Positions 44,768 through 55,800 of a DNA stretch of 64,000 nucleotides are shown in pieces. Both the position numbers and the translations under genes were made by a program. The stretch's first letter is position 1. Each line of letters begins with the position of its first letter. Source of the stretch: Semisulcospira habei (taxonomy: Eukaryota > Mollusca > Gastropoda > Semisulcospiridae); NCBI GenBank assembly GCA_036245525.1, contig BTPG01000008.1, forward strand, positions 32,553,323 to 32,617,322. Direction: 5' to 3'. The notes below the pieces were generated by a model that saw only the letters and a list, made by a program, of their open reading frames with translations, made no database searches and was not told the DNA's origin.

Positions 44768-45027
44768 CAGGGCCGGACCTGGGAAAAGTCGATGGGGGGG
44801 GGTTACAGCGAAGGCGCGAAGCGCCGAGCCTTCTAGGGGGGTCCGGGGGCATGCCCCCCCGGAAATTTTTTTTTTCAAGGATGCAAAATGGTGCAATCTG
44901 GTGCAATCTGAGCCTTGAAAAAGCCATTTGTGATGGTCTGGGGACTTTGAGCTTTTTGAACAATCGAACTGACAAACTCTGGGGTACAAAAATTATCACC
45001 TGCCCCTCCCTTAAAAAAACACCCATC

Positions 45028-45030
<3 letters not shown>

Positions 45031-45076
<46 letters not shown>
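45031..45076. repeat. (CA)n microsatellite
   Basis: Pure array of about 46 bp in the 3' region of the hAT gene. Confidence 0.97.
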
Positions 45077-45078
<2 letters not shown>

Positions 45079-47640
45079 TTATTTATCAACAGAGATGTTT
45101 TGTATACTATTATTATTCACTACTTTTCGTTGATCGTTAACGGTATAAAGCTTTACCTTGTAGTTTATGAACATCAGGGCCCTGCTTTCACTTTCAGTCT
45201 TGCTGCACTAGGTTCCTTGGCATTAGTACCATTTGTGAATTGTATCTCCTGGCAAAACAGTTCACTGCCTCTTTGAAGTCAATATCAACATCCCTGTGCA
45301 CTTTCAGTAAAGCAAGTGCATTGAGTCTCTGTTGCCCCATTGTAGAGCGCAGGTAGTTTTTCAGGTTGCGCAACTGACTGTTTGAACGCTCACACTCGGC
45401 AGTAGTGACAGGCAGGGTGCAAAGGTTCTTTAGCATGATGAACAGGTTGGGATAAAAATCCCTGTCACAGTGTTTCAGTGCTTCTGATGCCGTGGATTGG
45501 ATGATAGCTGTCGCATTCTCAGCAGCACTTCGCCATTTGCAAACCCACCGTTGGTATTCTGCATCAAGGGTAGCGTTGTCTGGTAGGTCAGACTCCCACA
45601 ACATTGCCAGTGTCTTCACCCCTTCTGGAACCTGCATGAAACCATCCTGGTTGTCTATTAAAGTGCTTGGCACCAGACAGAGACCATCAACTGCTAGGTC
45701 AGCATTTTTGAACCTCGAGTCCAGTTCGGTTGACAGGTGTTCCAAGAAAGGAATGGCAATGCTAATCTTGAAATATTCTTCTGGAGTGGCCGCAGGTTGG
45801 TTGTCACGGAGAGTCTGGCGGGATGCTTGACGAGGAACAACAACATCAGTTGTCAAAGCATTTGCCATTTTGCTGACTTCACCAAACCAGGCAACGAACG
45901 CTGTGTCGACATCTCTTCTAATAGAAGACATGCAGTTACTGACCTCTTTGATTTCCCTGTAGGCATCGACAACATCTTTTGTTCTTTTCTGGAGCTTCAC
46001 TGTCAAGGGTTTTAAGTAACGCAAACAATTGCGGACGACAACGAATGCAACGAGGAAAACACTGCTACTCAAGGTGTGGAGAAAGCCAGTTGCCTTGGTC
46101 AATGTCTCACTGTCCCAAATGTCACTGTCTTCACACATTTGTCCCAAACAGTCGTGAACAACCAGGAAGAGAGATGTGTAAACCTCCAGTGCTTCATGTT
46201 TTTCTACCCATCTTGTTCTGCACAGATCAACAAGCTTTGTCTTTGTCGTGTCAGGCTGAGATGCTTCGATGGTATCTTCAAGTTTTCTTTGTCTCTTTGG
46301 AGAGTTTGAGAAAAACAGTGACAGTTCCCTCAGTGCTCCCATCATGTTTTTCACTGCAGGCAAGCCGCATGCTTTTACAATGCAGACTCAAGCAATGGGA
46401 AGCACAGTGAAAGTACAGTGCTTTGTTGTTCCTTGCTTGAAAACGTGCCTGCACTCCTTTAAACTTTCCTGCCATGTTTGCGGCCCCGTCATAACCTTGT
46501 CCTCTAACATTGTTGAAATCAAGCCCCCACAAGGCCAGACACTCAACAATCTTGTTGTAAAGTGTTTCACCTGTGGTATCTCTGCACTGGACAAAGGCCA
46601 GGAACTCTTCACGAACTTTCAGACTTCCATCGACGAATCTCAATATAATTGAAAGTTGTTCCCAGTTTGAGCTGTCTGTGACTTCGTCAGCAAGCACGGT
46701 AAACTGTTTTGCTGCAATAATTTCTGCAAGAATCTTGTTGCGGATCTGATCACCAAGAACCTCTATCAGTCTGTTTTGTGTACTTTTTGAAATGTATATG
46801 GCCTTCTTATCGCATGTATCTAGAAGTTTCCGGAGAGTTTCATCTCCTGCATTGATGCACAGATTCAAAAGGGCAATGAAATTGCTTCTGTTCTCACTCT
46901 GAAGAATGCCATCATCACAGTTGCCCCTCAGAGCTAACTCCTGTCTTCCACACACTTCAACAATCCTGAAGAGGCTTGTCAGAACTTGTCGATTTGCAGC
47001 AATGTTTTCTGCATTTTTCTGATTGATTTCACTGGCGATGCTCTGCTCTGGTTTATCCCTGATTGTCAAAAACTGCTCTCCATTTGCCATTGCATCTTTG
47101 TGGTGTTGTGATAACGAGTGCTTTTTGATCTGACCACAGGCTTTATTCCAGTTCTTGCATGGCGTCTTCACAAACTTGCCCAGGTTTTCAGTAGACTTTG
47201 CAAATAATAGGCAATACTTGCAGTAAGCCCCATCCTCGAAAGGAGAATACACAAGCCAGGAGTACTTTTGCAACCACTCATGCTGAAATTTTCGGTTCTT
47301 GTTGTTTATCACTGTTGTTGGAAACTGAAAACCAGGTGATGGTCTCCAGTGTTGCCTTAGAAGATGCTCCTTGTCACTGTTTGACAGTGAAACGACTCGC
47401 GTGTGTTTCTTGAAATTGACTTCACCAAAATCGATATTTTTGTTGCTGGTGATCTGAGAGGAGAAATCTGAAGAGGAGTCAGAAAGCAGGCTCACATCAG
47501 GCTGGTTGGTCATTGGCATGGCAGAGGATTCAGAAAGCAGGCCCCCGGCAGGCTGATCAATGCTTGAGGAGGAGTCTGAAATACAAATAAAAGTTGGGTC
47601 TATGAGAAGTCTGAAATACTAAAACGATTGTGTGTGTAAC

Positions 47641-47643
<3 letters not shown>

Positions 47644-47733
<90 letters not shown>

Positions 47734-47748
47734 ATAGAGAGAGAGAGA
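47644..47748. repeat. (GA)n microsatellite in intron 2
   Basis: GA array of 88 bp (47644-47731) and a shorter run at 47736-47748, within the intron between exons 2 and 3 of the hAT gene. Confidence 0.97.
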
Positions 47749-48180
47749 CCTGCAACAAGATAATTACATTTAAAGCATATATATGTCTTCGTTTACACAC
47801 TTCAGTCAAGCTTAGATATATATTTATGATCTGAAATAACAGCTTTTCTTTTTAGACCCCTCCCCCCAAATGATGGACAAAATCTTTGCTACCTTATGAC
47901 TCGTAGAGTCTTCTTCAGGCTAATGATAGCCAATGGAACCCACCAGTCATTTTGTTTAATATTAATTATTAAATTGAAACACTCAATCACGTATCAATTT
48001 CAGGTTGTATTTAATTTAATTTTTTTTTTTGGAGAGGGGGGGGGGGGGGCAGTAAATTACTCACCAACACTGCTTTTACTTGTTCCCATGTCACTGTTTC
48101 GAACTCCACTGCCAGTGGTCTCACTTTGGGTTGATTTTTGTCTCTTTCGAGGAACTGCATCATCTGCCGTTTAGAAAAAC

Positions 48181-48183
48181 AAC

Positions 48184-48222
<39 letters not shown>

Positions 48223-48290
48223 AAGTTTTCTTATATAGCGCTTACCTGTAAACAGCTCTAAGCGCTTTACAATTTACTCAACAACAACAA
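48181..48290 (-). mobile_element. LINE or SINE 3' tail with (AAT)n
   Basis: On the minus strand the sequence reads AAAGCGCTTAGAGCTGTTTA then AAGCGCTATATAAGAAAAC and AAT repeats. This paired AAGCGC hairpin plus trinucleotide tail is the same design as the 3' end of the L2-like LINE (18373-18422). It lies in intron 1 of the hAT gene, close to exon 2. The upstream length of the element is unclear. Confidence 0.6.
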
Positions 48291-49540
48291 ACAAAAAGAA
48301 AAAAAAAGAAAAAACAAAGACATAACATAAAAATTAAAACATGAAATTATCCTAAAAGCAACAACAAAAATGTAAAATAAAATAGAACCGTCTTTTCAAC
48401 ATCTTATATATGATTATGCATTGCAGGTGTTAACACGTCTACTACAATTTTATAATAATAATTTAATATACAAAAAAGAAAAACAGTGGTTTTCTGACTA
48501 GTTCTTAGCTTATTTTAAATTTCATCAACAAAAGGCCTAAGGGTGAATAATCTTATTTTGTAGCACGTTGTTCACAGGCATAGGAACTGTTAACAAATTT
48601 GCTGATTTTCAGCAGTTGGCAAAATTTCAGCACATTTTTATTTTCCATTTTATTATGTAAAAAAGGCAGTGGTTGGGATGCCGTCATGATGGCTTCTTGT
48701 CGTTCCAGAAACCGAAGTCGTCATGACGGTTTCGCACCCGGAAAGGCTATGTTGCCGTCACAATTGATGGCGACACTGACAACAAGTGGCGTCAGATAGG
48801 CTATGGTTTCCATAGTCAGCCATCAAGACGGTTCTGGTTTGCTCTCCGAAGAGATTTACGTCACAATACATAGCTAGTAAGCTGCACTAGTGATAACGAT
48901 ACCTTATAACTTAGCCCTTGGTTTTGTTATTGAAAACGATATTTTGCCGTCCAAAGATTTTTTTTATAAATATAAAAGCAATATTGATCATTGATGCCGA
49001 TATCTTTATTTTTTAAATTGACATTTTTAAAGTTATATATCATAATACTTTGTGAAATAAATTTTAGGCTATGCATTACTTTAATTGTTACCTGTTTTGG
49101 TATTTTAATAAGTGGGGCTGTTTTATATCTATGATATTCATTATATGCAGCTAGTATCAGCTCCTACACCGTAGGCTACACTCACAGGAAGGAAGTACCG
49201 GCGCCATCGCCACGTGCTCATTTGAATCGAATTCGGAATGGGTGAATTTTACCTAGTTCTACTGACTACATTTCTTTTATGAGACAAAATTGGATTAAAA
49301 AATGTACCCACCTTCTGAAATGGAGCTTGATGAAAACCAGCATGACAGTCGCCTACTGCCATCAGCATCTGTTTTTTTCAGTTTCGGCATTTTCGAGGAG
49401 ACAGCAAAAGTGAAGTGTTACCAAAGAAAATAGATCTAGATTTAAACTTCCCCCCACAAACCTTAATGACGTCAGACGTCTTTTCACTGATCTTTCTCGG
49501 AAAGACGTGCACTGAAGGAGAGCAACTCTTTTGGGTACCT

Positions 49541-49853
49541 GGTTGATTCAACGGAAATCCATTTCAACGATGTTTTTGGACGATTCAATGATGGTCGTTT
49601 CAACGGATGTTCGTTACAACGAATTATCATAATTATCAACTTAGCATCTTAATTAATCTTTCTAAAAAGTCGTTTTTGGGGGATTAGGGCTGTATCAAGG
49701 TGAAGGCGCTGGAAGAGGCTTGCGGCCAGAACAAGAAAATATGGCTGCATTTACTAATAATAGGGTTAGGGGTTGGGTTACTTGGTCGTTTCAACGGGAA
49801 AACGTTTTGGACGTTTAAACGGATCCCTTGAAATGGATTTCTGTTGAATTGTC
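49541..49853. mobile_element. MITE-like element with inverted ends inside the hAT element
   Basis: GATTCAACGGAAATCCATTT at 49545-49564 is the complement of the right end at 49828-49850, one or two mismatches. TTTTGGACG and GTCGTTTCAACG blocks near each end add to the symmetry. 313 bp with no coding frame, upstream of exon 1 of the hAT gene. Confidence 0.6.
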
Positions 49854-50050
49854 TATAAATAACTCTTTGTGCCTTGGATCAAAAGTGACTAAAAACTGCA
49901 ATGTTTTAAAAACAATTAAAAAAAATAATAAAACTTTGGAACTCCCTTTGCATTAAAAAAAAATTCACTGTGTTTTTTTGGTTTTTTTTAAGTTGGGAGG
50001 GGGGGTTCCGGAACCCAGGTAACCCCCCCCCCCCCCTGGGTCCGGCCTTG

Positions 50051-50280
<230 letters not shown>

Positions 50281-50340
50281 CAGTTTATTTCTTCATGTTT
50301 ATGTTTCGATTTATACTGTGTTTCTCTTACTCTTTGCTAT

Positions 50341-50541
<201 letters not shown>

Positions 50542-50628
50542 ACACACACACATACATGCGCGCATCTCCAAGAGGCAGAGGGCGCATGAGGATTTATGCC
50601 TCTTTGAGATGTTTGGCACGCACGTCCC

Positions 50629-51024
50629 CGCACACACATCGACGCGCTTTCAGAAGAGCATCTAGGTGCACTTTGTATATCATGTAGCTAGGTAAAGTCA
50701 ACTTGTATATCATGTAGCTAGGTAAAGTCAACTTGTATATCATGTAGCTAGGTAAAGTCAACTTGTATATCATGTAGCTAGGTAAAGTCAACTTATATAT
50801 CATGTAGCTAGGTAAAGTCATCTTGTATATCATGTAGCTAAGTAAAGTCAACTTGTATATCATGTAGCTAGGTAAAGTCAACTTGTATATCATGTAGCTA
50901 GGTAAAGTCAACTTGTATATCATGTAGCTAGGTAAAGTCAACTTGTACATCATGTAGCTAGGTAAAGTCAACCTGATTTCACGCACGTTGTGGCAAGATT
51001 GAAACTGTACCGTGAAGTTCTAGT
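50629..51024 (+). repeat. dispersed repeat R3, left half of the interrupted copy
   Basis: Matches the start of R3 at 32468-32600 (TCGACGCGCT, then ACCGTGAAGTTCTAGT). It is interrupted at TTCTAGT by the gypsy element, and the right half begins at 57857. Its middle has been expanded into the 30-bp minisatellite. Confidence 0.82.
50671..50970 (+). repeat. 30-bp minisatellite, 10 units
   Basis: Ten exact-length 30-bp units, consensus starting ACTTGTATATCATGTAGCTA. Units 5, 6 and 10 differ by one or two bases. There is no spacer between units, so it is not a CRISPR-like array. Only one diverged unit is present in the uninterrupted R3 copy (about 32505-32545). Confidence 0.97.
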
Positions 51025-51567
51025 TGTTGCACTACTGACGCGTGCCTCCACGTCCGGCATCTGGATGTAGTTTCCGGTCACATAACATATGGTCAGCGTC
51101 TTTATGTAACTACCGGACTCGCCGGGCAGCCCTAATCTAGATAACGGGCCGGCCTCCGGAACTGTTACTATATGGGAAGTGGATGGCATCTAATTAACGG
51201 GACCATCGGCACGTGGAGACGTTCTAATTCACGTAACGGCACCGGCCCTAAACGAGGGGCGGGTCCTAAGTGGGAAGATGATTGATAAGGGCAAGGGTAT
51301 ATATACATACTGGGGGACAGACAACCAGGGACACAACACAAGACACACAACCAGACACACAACGAGAGAGGGAACACAACGAGAGGAGAGTGAGAGGAGA
51401 GTGAGAGAGTTGGACGAAAGTAGAAGAGAGAGCAAATAGTGAGAGAACGACCGAATTGTAGTCTGTGGTTGGTCTTGCCCAACCCCAGACAATGCTCTTT
51501 AGACAGAAATAAACACGAGAGAAAACCATCACTGGACTTCAGTTGTTTTACGTGTTCACACGTAACA
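51025..51567 (+). repeat. 5' LTR, 543 bp
   Basis: Begins TGTTGCACTACTGACG and ends ...ACGTAACA, giving the usual TG...CA ends. A TATATATA promoter box lies near 51298 and an AATAAA polyadenylation signal at 51508-51513. Only about half a dozen substitutions and one 2-bp length difference from the 3' LTR were noticed, plus changes in the last 10 bases. Confidence 0.95.
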
Positions 51568-51575
51568 ACCAATTT

Positions 51576-51588
51576 TGGTGCCGTGACC
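51576..51588 (+). other. candidate tRNA primer-binding site
   Basis: TGGTGCCGTGACC lies 8 bp after the 5' LTR, starts with the TGG expected for pairing with a tRNA CCA end, and is in the right place. The tRNA was not identified. Confidence 0.5.
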
Positions 51589-51940
51589 TGGATGTCAGAA
51601 CGGGTTTAGCAGAACCATCGCAGGATGTCAGAACGAGATGGAAGCCAGAACAATCGCAGATTCCAGAACGAGATGGAAGACAGAACTATCGCAGAAGATG
51701 GCAGAACGACGCTACGTCAAAAGTACGACGACGCCGAGAACTGAAGACGCCGAACGAGAGGCAGAAAGAAGATCGTGAAACGAGCGTGAAACGAGACTGA
51801 GAAGGAGCCGGCCGCAGACGAAACGACCTCTGGCCACAACCACCCTCACCAACGCTGGACAAACAGATGAGTGACCTTTTTGTGTCATCGCTACAGTTTT
51901 GATTAAGGCGGGCCAGCAATATTTTGTAGTTATAGTGAAA
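51589..51940 (+). other. gypsy leader region
   Basis: Untranslated leader between primer site and gag with internally repeated GATGTCAGAACGAGATGGAA-like units (51590-51700). May carry packaging signals; none can be identified. Confidence 0.5.
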
Positions 51941-52843
51941 ATGGCAGAAGAATATGTAGGAAGGCCACACCCATTTGACCCGGTGTTGACCGCGTTATGC
52001 AGTCAGATAGAGGGGATGTCATCCGCTGTTAATGCACAATCCATTTCACAGCTGATCCCCACCTTCAATGGAGATCAGAAAAAGTGTGCAGAATGGATGA
52101 CAAAAATAGAAAAATATGCTGCACTTGTGAATATAGTTGAGAGGAAAGCCTTGGTCGCATATCAGGCGAGTAGTGGGGCGGTGAGCGACTTTATTGGTCG
52201 GTTTATTCAAACCAACGGGAACAATAGTTGGGAAGAACTGAAAAAACAGCTAACGGTCCGATTCGGAGAGTTCAGGGACGAACAGCATGCACTGACCCTC
52301 CTACAGAGAGCCCGACAGGGGAAAGATGAAAGCGTTCCATTGTTCGCAAAAAGATTGATATCGTTAGGGGAGGAAGCTTTTCCTGACGAGGATGGTCCAT
52401 CAAAGACAGGCAATTCAGTGATAGCCTGCTTTATAGACGGACTTACGCATGACCACTTAAAATTGAAAGTCATGCGGGAAGCGCCAGCCACGTTAGAGCG
52501 AGCCATAAGCATAGCCGTAACAGAACAGAATTTTCGGCAAATGTTTGATCTTAGAGTGAAACAGAAAAGTACTGTGACCAAATCCACAGTAGACCAGTAT
52601 CGCAGGGATAGGGAAGAACCCATGGAAGTAGATCACTCTAGAGATAGGGGGTGTTTTCGATGCAGCTCACCACGCCACAAGGCACGCGATTGCAAGGCTA
52701 GGCGGGTAAACGCAGTCGGTCAGCAAGAGTCGTCTTTGTCACAGCAAAGGTATCAACACGTGCGGTGTTGGCGATGCGGGGGTTACGGCCACCGACAAAG
52801 AGAATGTAGGGCTAGGATAGGACAGGAACGACAGGAAAACTAG
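51941..52843 (+). CDS. gag: Ty3/gypsy Gag protein
   Basis: A 300-residue protein from the Met at 51941 (MAEEYVG). The central region with PTFNGDQKKCAEWMTKIEKY and SWEELKKQLTVRFG is the capsid-like retrotransposon Gag domain. Two zinc knuckles follow near the C-terminus: CFRCSSPRHKARDC and CWRCGGYGHRQREC, both CX2CX4HX4C, for RNA binding. The product would form the virus-like particle in the cytoplasm. The frame is intact, in contrast to pol. Pol continues in the -1 frame relative to gag and overlaps its end. Confidence 0.92.
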   Translation: MAEEYVGRPHPFDPVLTALCSQIEGMSSAVNAQSISQLIPTFNGDQKKCAEWMTKIEKYAALVNIVERKALVAYQASSGAVSDFIGRFIQTNGNNSWEELKKQLTVRFGEFRDEQHALTLLQRARQGKDESVPLFAKRLISLGEEAFPDEDGPSKTGNSVIACFIDGLTHDHLKLKVMREAPATLERAISIAVTEQNFRQMFDLRVKQKSTVTKSTVDQYRRDREEPMEVDHSRDRGCFRCSSPRHKARDCKARRVNAVGQQESSLSQQRYQHVRCWRCGGYGHRQRECRARIGQERQEN

Positions 52844-55800
52844 AGCGTTCTGCACCACGAGAAGCCGGTGAGCAGAACGGGGGAAACAGTAGATCCTTTA
52901 GCATCAACTTAGCGGGGAGTCCAAAATGCATAGTCTTTAAGGTAGGAAGTCAAAAGTTTAGATGTCTCATAGATACGGGGGCGGAAGTATCGTTGATTAG
53001 CAAGAAGTCGTATGAAAAATTGCAGAACAAGCCAAGGCTAGAGAAAAGAAGTGTATCGCTACAGTCAGTCAGTGGGGAAGCGCTAGGAGTTGTGGGCAGT
53101 ATAGAACTGGACTTCAAAATTGAAAAGCAGTCGTTCAAACATCGTTTTTATGTAGTGAAAGAGATGAATAGAAATTTCATTTTGGGAAACGATTGGCTTG
53201 ATAAGAACGGAGCACGCATCTATTTTGATTTGAGAAAGGTTAAAGTCGGGAATGCGTTTGTACCTTACGAACAAGACATGCACATATCTTCGTTAGTCAG
53301 AGTACACAAGACAAAAGTATTGAAACCACATACAGCGGAGATTTGTCAGGTTAGAATAAAGAGTACACAGTACTTCAGTAAAGAAGAATGTTTAGAAGTC
53401 TCTGCGACAGATAGGGGGTTTGTTGCAGAAGAGCCAGGACTATCTGTGATGAGCGGGGTAGTGAGAAACAAAGGTAGGACATTTCCTTTGTTAGTTGTAA
53501 ATCACACCAACAAAACGTTCAGGCTGAAAAGGGGATGTGTGGTAGGCAGGGCAAACAGCGTAAGTCAGGTAGAGTCAGTGTCTAACAGAACGGAAGAACG
53601 AGAAGTCGCTTCCATTGATCTGACAGAAATCGATGCGCCTGACGCAATCAGGTCCACAGTCACTAAACTGGTATCGGAGCATTCCGATTTGTTCGCGAGT
53701 AGCGATCTGGACTTAGGGCGCACCAACACTGTCAAAATGAGCATAGACACTGGAGACCACGCTCCAATAAGGGTGAAACCTTACCGCGTTCCTTTGCAGG
53801 ATAGAGAGATAGTAGACAAAGCAGTAGATGAGATGTTAGAGGCAGGGATCATCAGAAGATCAATGTCGCCATGGTCTTTCAGCTTAGTAGTGGTAACCAA
53901 AAAAGATGGTTCAAAGAGGTTGTGCGTTGACTTTCGAAAGCTAAACGAGATTACTAAGAAGTCGTCGTATCCACTACCGCTCATAGACGATATTTTGTCC
54001 TTGCTGGGGAAGGCAAAATATTTCACAAGGTTATATATGAAATCGGGATACTGGCAGGTAGGCCCCATGTGTTAGGTTTATTTAATGATCAAGAGAGTAG
54101 TGAGAAAACGGCTTTCGCTTGTCACAAGGGACTTTTTGAGTTTGCAGTCATGCCGTTTGGACTTTGCCAGGCACCCAGTGTGTTCATGCTGTTGATGAAC
54201 ACAGTGTTGATGGGGTTAGAAGCATTTTGTTCGGCATATATGGATGATATTCTGATCTTTTCCGAAACAAAGGAACAGCATTATCAGCATATAAAAGATG
54301 TGTTCGGTAGGCTCAGACAGCATAAACTCAAATTGAAACTGAAGAAATGTCAGTTCTTCGCCGAGGAAACACAGTACTTAGGGTTTGTGATAGGGAAGGA
54401 AGGAGTCAAACCAGACCCAGAAAAGGTGTCAGCAATTCGGACATTGCCGAATCCAACATGTATAAGGGAGTGTCGCAGTATCATTGGAATGATGTCATAC
54501 TATCGCAGGTTCATACCCAACTTTTCATCAGATTCAAATGGTCTGATCAGTGTCAACAGGCGTTTGATTTTCTCAAACAAAGTTTGTCAGTAGTTCCTTT
54601 GTTGGTATATCCGGACACGAGACGTCCATATGTATTGTACACGGATGCTAGTGACGCATGTATCGGGGCGTGTCTGACGCAAGAAAGTGAGGACAGCACA
54701 GGACTCAAGACAGAAAAGCCTATTTACTTTCTGTCTCATAGGTTGAGCCAGAGCCAGAAGAAGTGGTCTACCATAGAAAAGGAAGCATTTGCAATCCATT
54801 ATGCATTACAGAAGTTAGACCACTATTTGCACAATGCGCAATTCGTTGTTCGCACAGATCACAAACCGTTGAAGTATCTCTTAGAGTCACCCATGCAGAA
54901 TAAGAAGATTCAAATGTGGGCGCTAGGGATCGCAGGGTACAACTGCACTATAGAGTACATTCCAGGGCCACAGAATGTGTTGGCTGATTTGTTGTCTAGA
55001 GTGCCGCAAATAGACGGAAAGGAGTTAGTATCAGAAGAGACGGAAGAAATAGTTACAGAAGTGAGCGACAATGCGTTCCAGATAGGGGTGATTAATTCCA
55101 GTCAGTTTAAACCAAAGCAGTTTGCAAGTTGTCAGACGGATGATCCAAGAGAAACTTTAGAAAAGGTAGAGGTGACAGGGTTCGATATGATCACGGAGCA
55201 AGACAAGGATCCAGACATTGTTAAGTTGAAAGAGCAGCTACTGAACGAGGAAGCACCGGCCAGTGTAAAAAGGAGGTATTTGTTCATAGAAGATGTCTTG
55301 TATTTCTTGTCGAATATTGATAACGATCCAGTAGCGAGATTAGTGGTGCCATCCCATTTGGTGGAGCATGTCGTAAACCAGTATCATGACGGAAATGGAC
55401 ACATGGGCCTTGACAAGACTTACGACACCATCAAGCAGAAGTATTTTTGGCCAAACATGTACAGGGGGTTGAACGAGTACATAGGCGGTTGCATTACCTG
55501 TCAGCAAAGGGTTTTTCAGAAACAGAAAGTCCCAGTGCAGGAAATGGACGTTCCTCCATATCCGTTTGCAAAGGTTAGTGTAGACATACAGGGTCCATTC
55601 CCTACTAGTCTGTCTGGGAACAAGTACATTTTAGGGTTTGTTTGCCATTACAGTGGATATCCAGAGTGCTTTCCAGCACCAGATAAGTCGGCAGAAACTG
55701 TTGCTCAAATCTTGACGGATGAGATAATTCCTCGACACGGCTGTCCTTTGCAGGTGGTTACTGATAATGGCACAGAAAATGTCAATCGGATCATGAGGGA

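Larger units (their letters stand above)
45194..49390 (-). pseudogene. hAT-type transposase gene with three exons, one frameshift
   Basis: Splicing inferred from the sequence: exon 1 49390-49312 (ATG, then KLKKTDADGS), donor GTGGGT; exon 2 48163-48065, acceptor after CGGCAG, donor GTGAGT; exon 3 from 47575, acceptor after TTTCAG. All junctions are phase 1 and the frame runs through. The protein has a TTF-type zinc-finger region (WLVYSPFEDGAYCKYCLLF...CNKACGQIKKH-like Cys/His pattern), a DUF4371/RNase-H-like core with FTVLADEVTDSSN and GQGYDGAANM, and a C-terminal dimerisation segment (TTAECERSNSQLRNLKN). This resembles ZMYM1-like and related hAT proteins. A small indel near 46370 separates 47575-46278 from 46363-45194 frames, after HCLSL. 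Otherwise it is well preserved. It could be a mobile transposase or a domesticated gene copy. Confidence 0.82.
44768..50050 (-). mobile_element. hAT DNA transposon, about 5.3 kb
   Basis: The left end reads CAGGGCCGGACCTGGG and the right end, on the complementary strand, CAAGGCCGGACCCAGG; both are followed by a G run and GGTTAC. These match the CA-GGCCGG style of short hAT terminal repeats, and the segment encloses a hAT-type transposase gene. The expected 8-bp target duplication is not seen: the left flank is AGTGACCT and the right flank TCGTATGT. A tandem duplication adjoining the right end may have disturbed it. A partial host-derived gene is the alternative. Confidence 0.55.

Noticed and set aside
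50671..50970. CRISPR-like array of 30-bp repeats
   Set aside because: Units are contiguous with no spacers and the setting is eukaryotic. It is a minisatellite.
51168..51572. Minus-strand frames in the 5' LTR, mirrored at 57458-57857
   Set aside because: Duplicated because the LTRs are identical; antisense, Ser/Leu-rich and with no homology.
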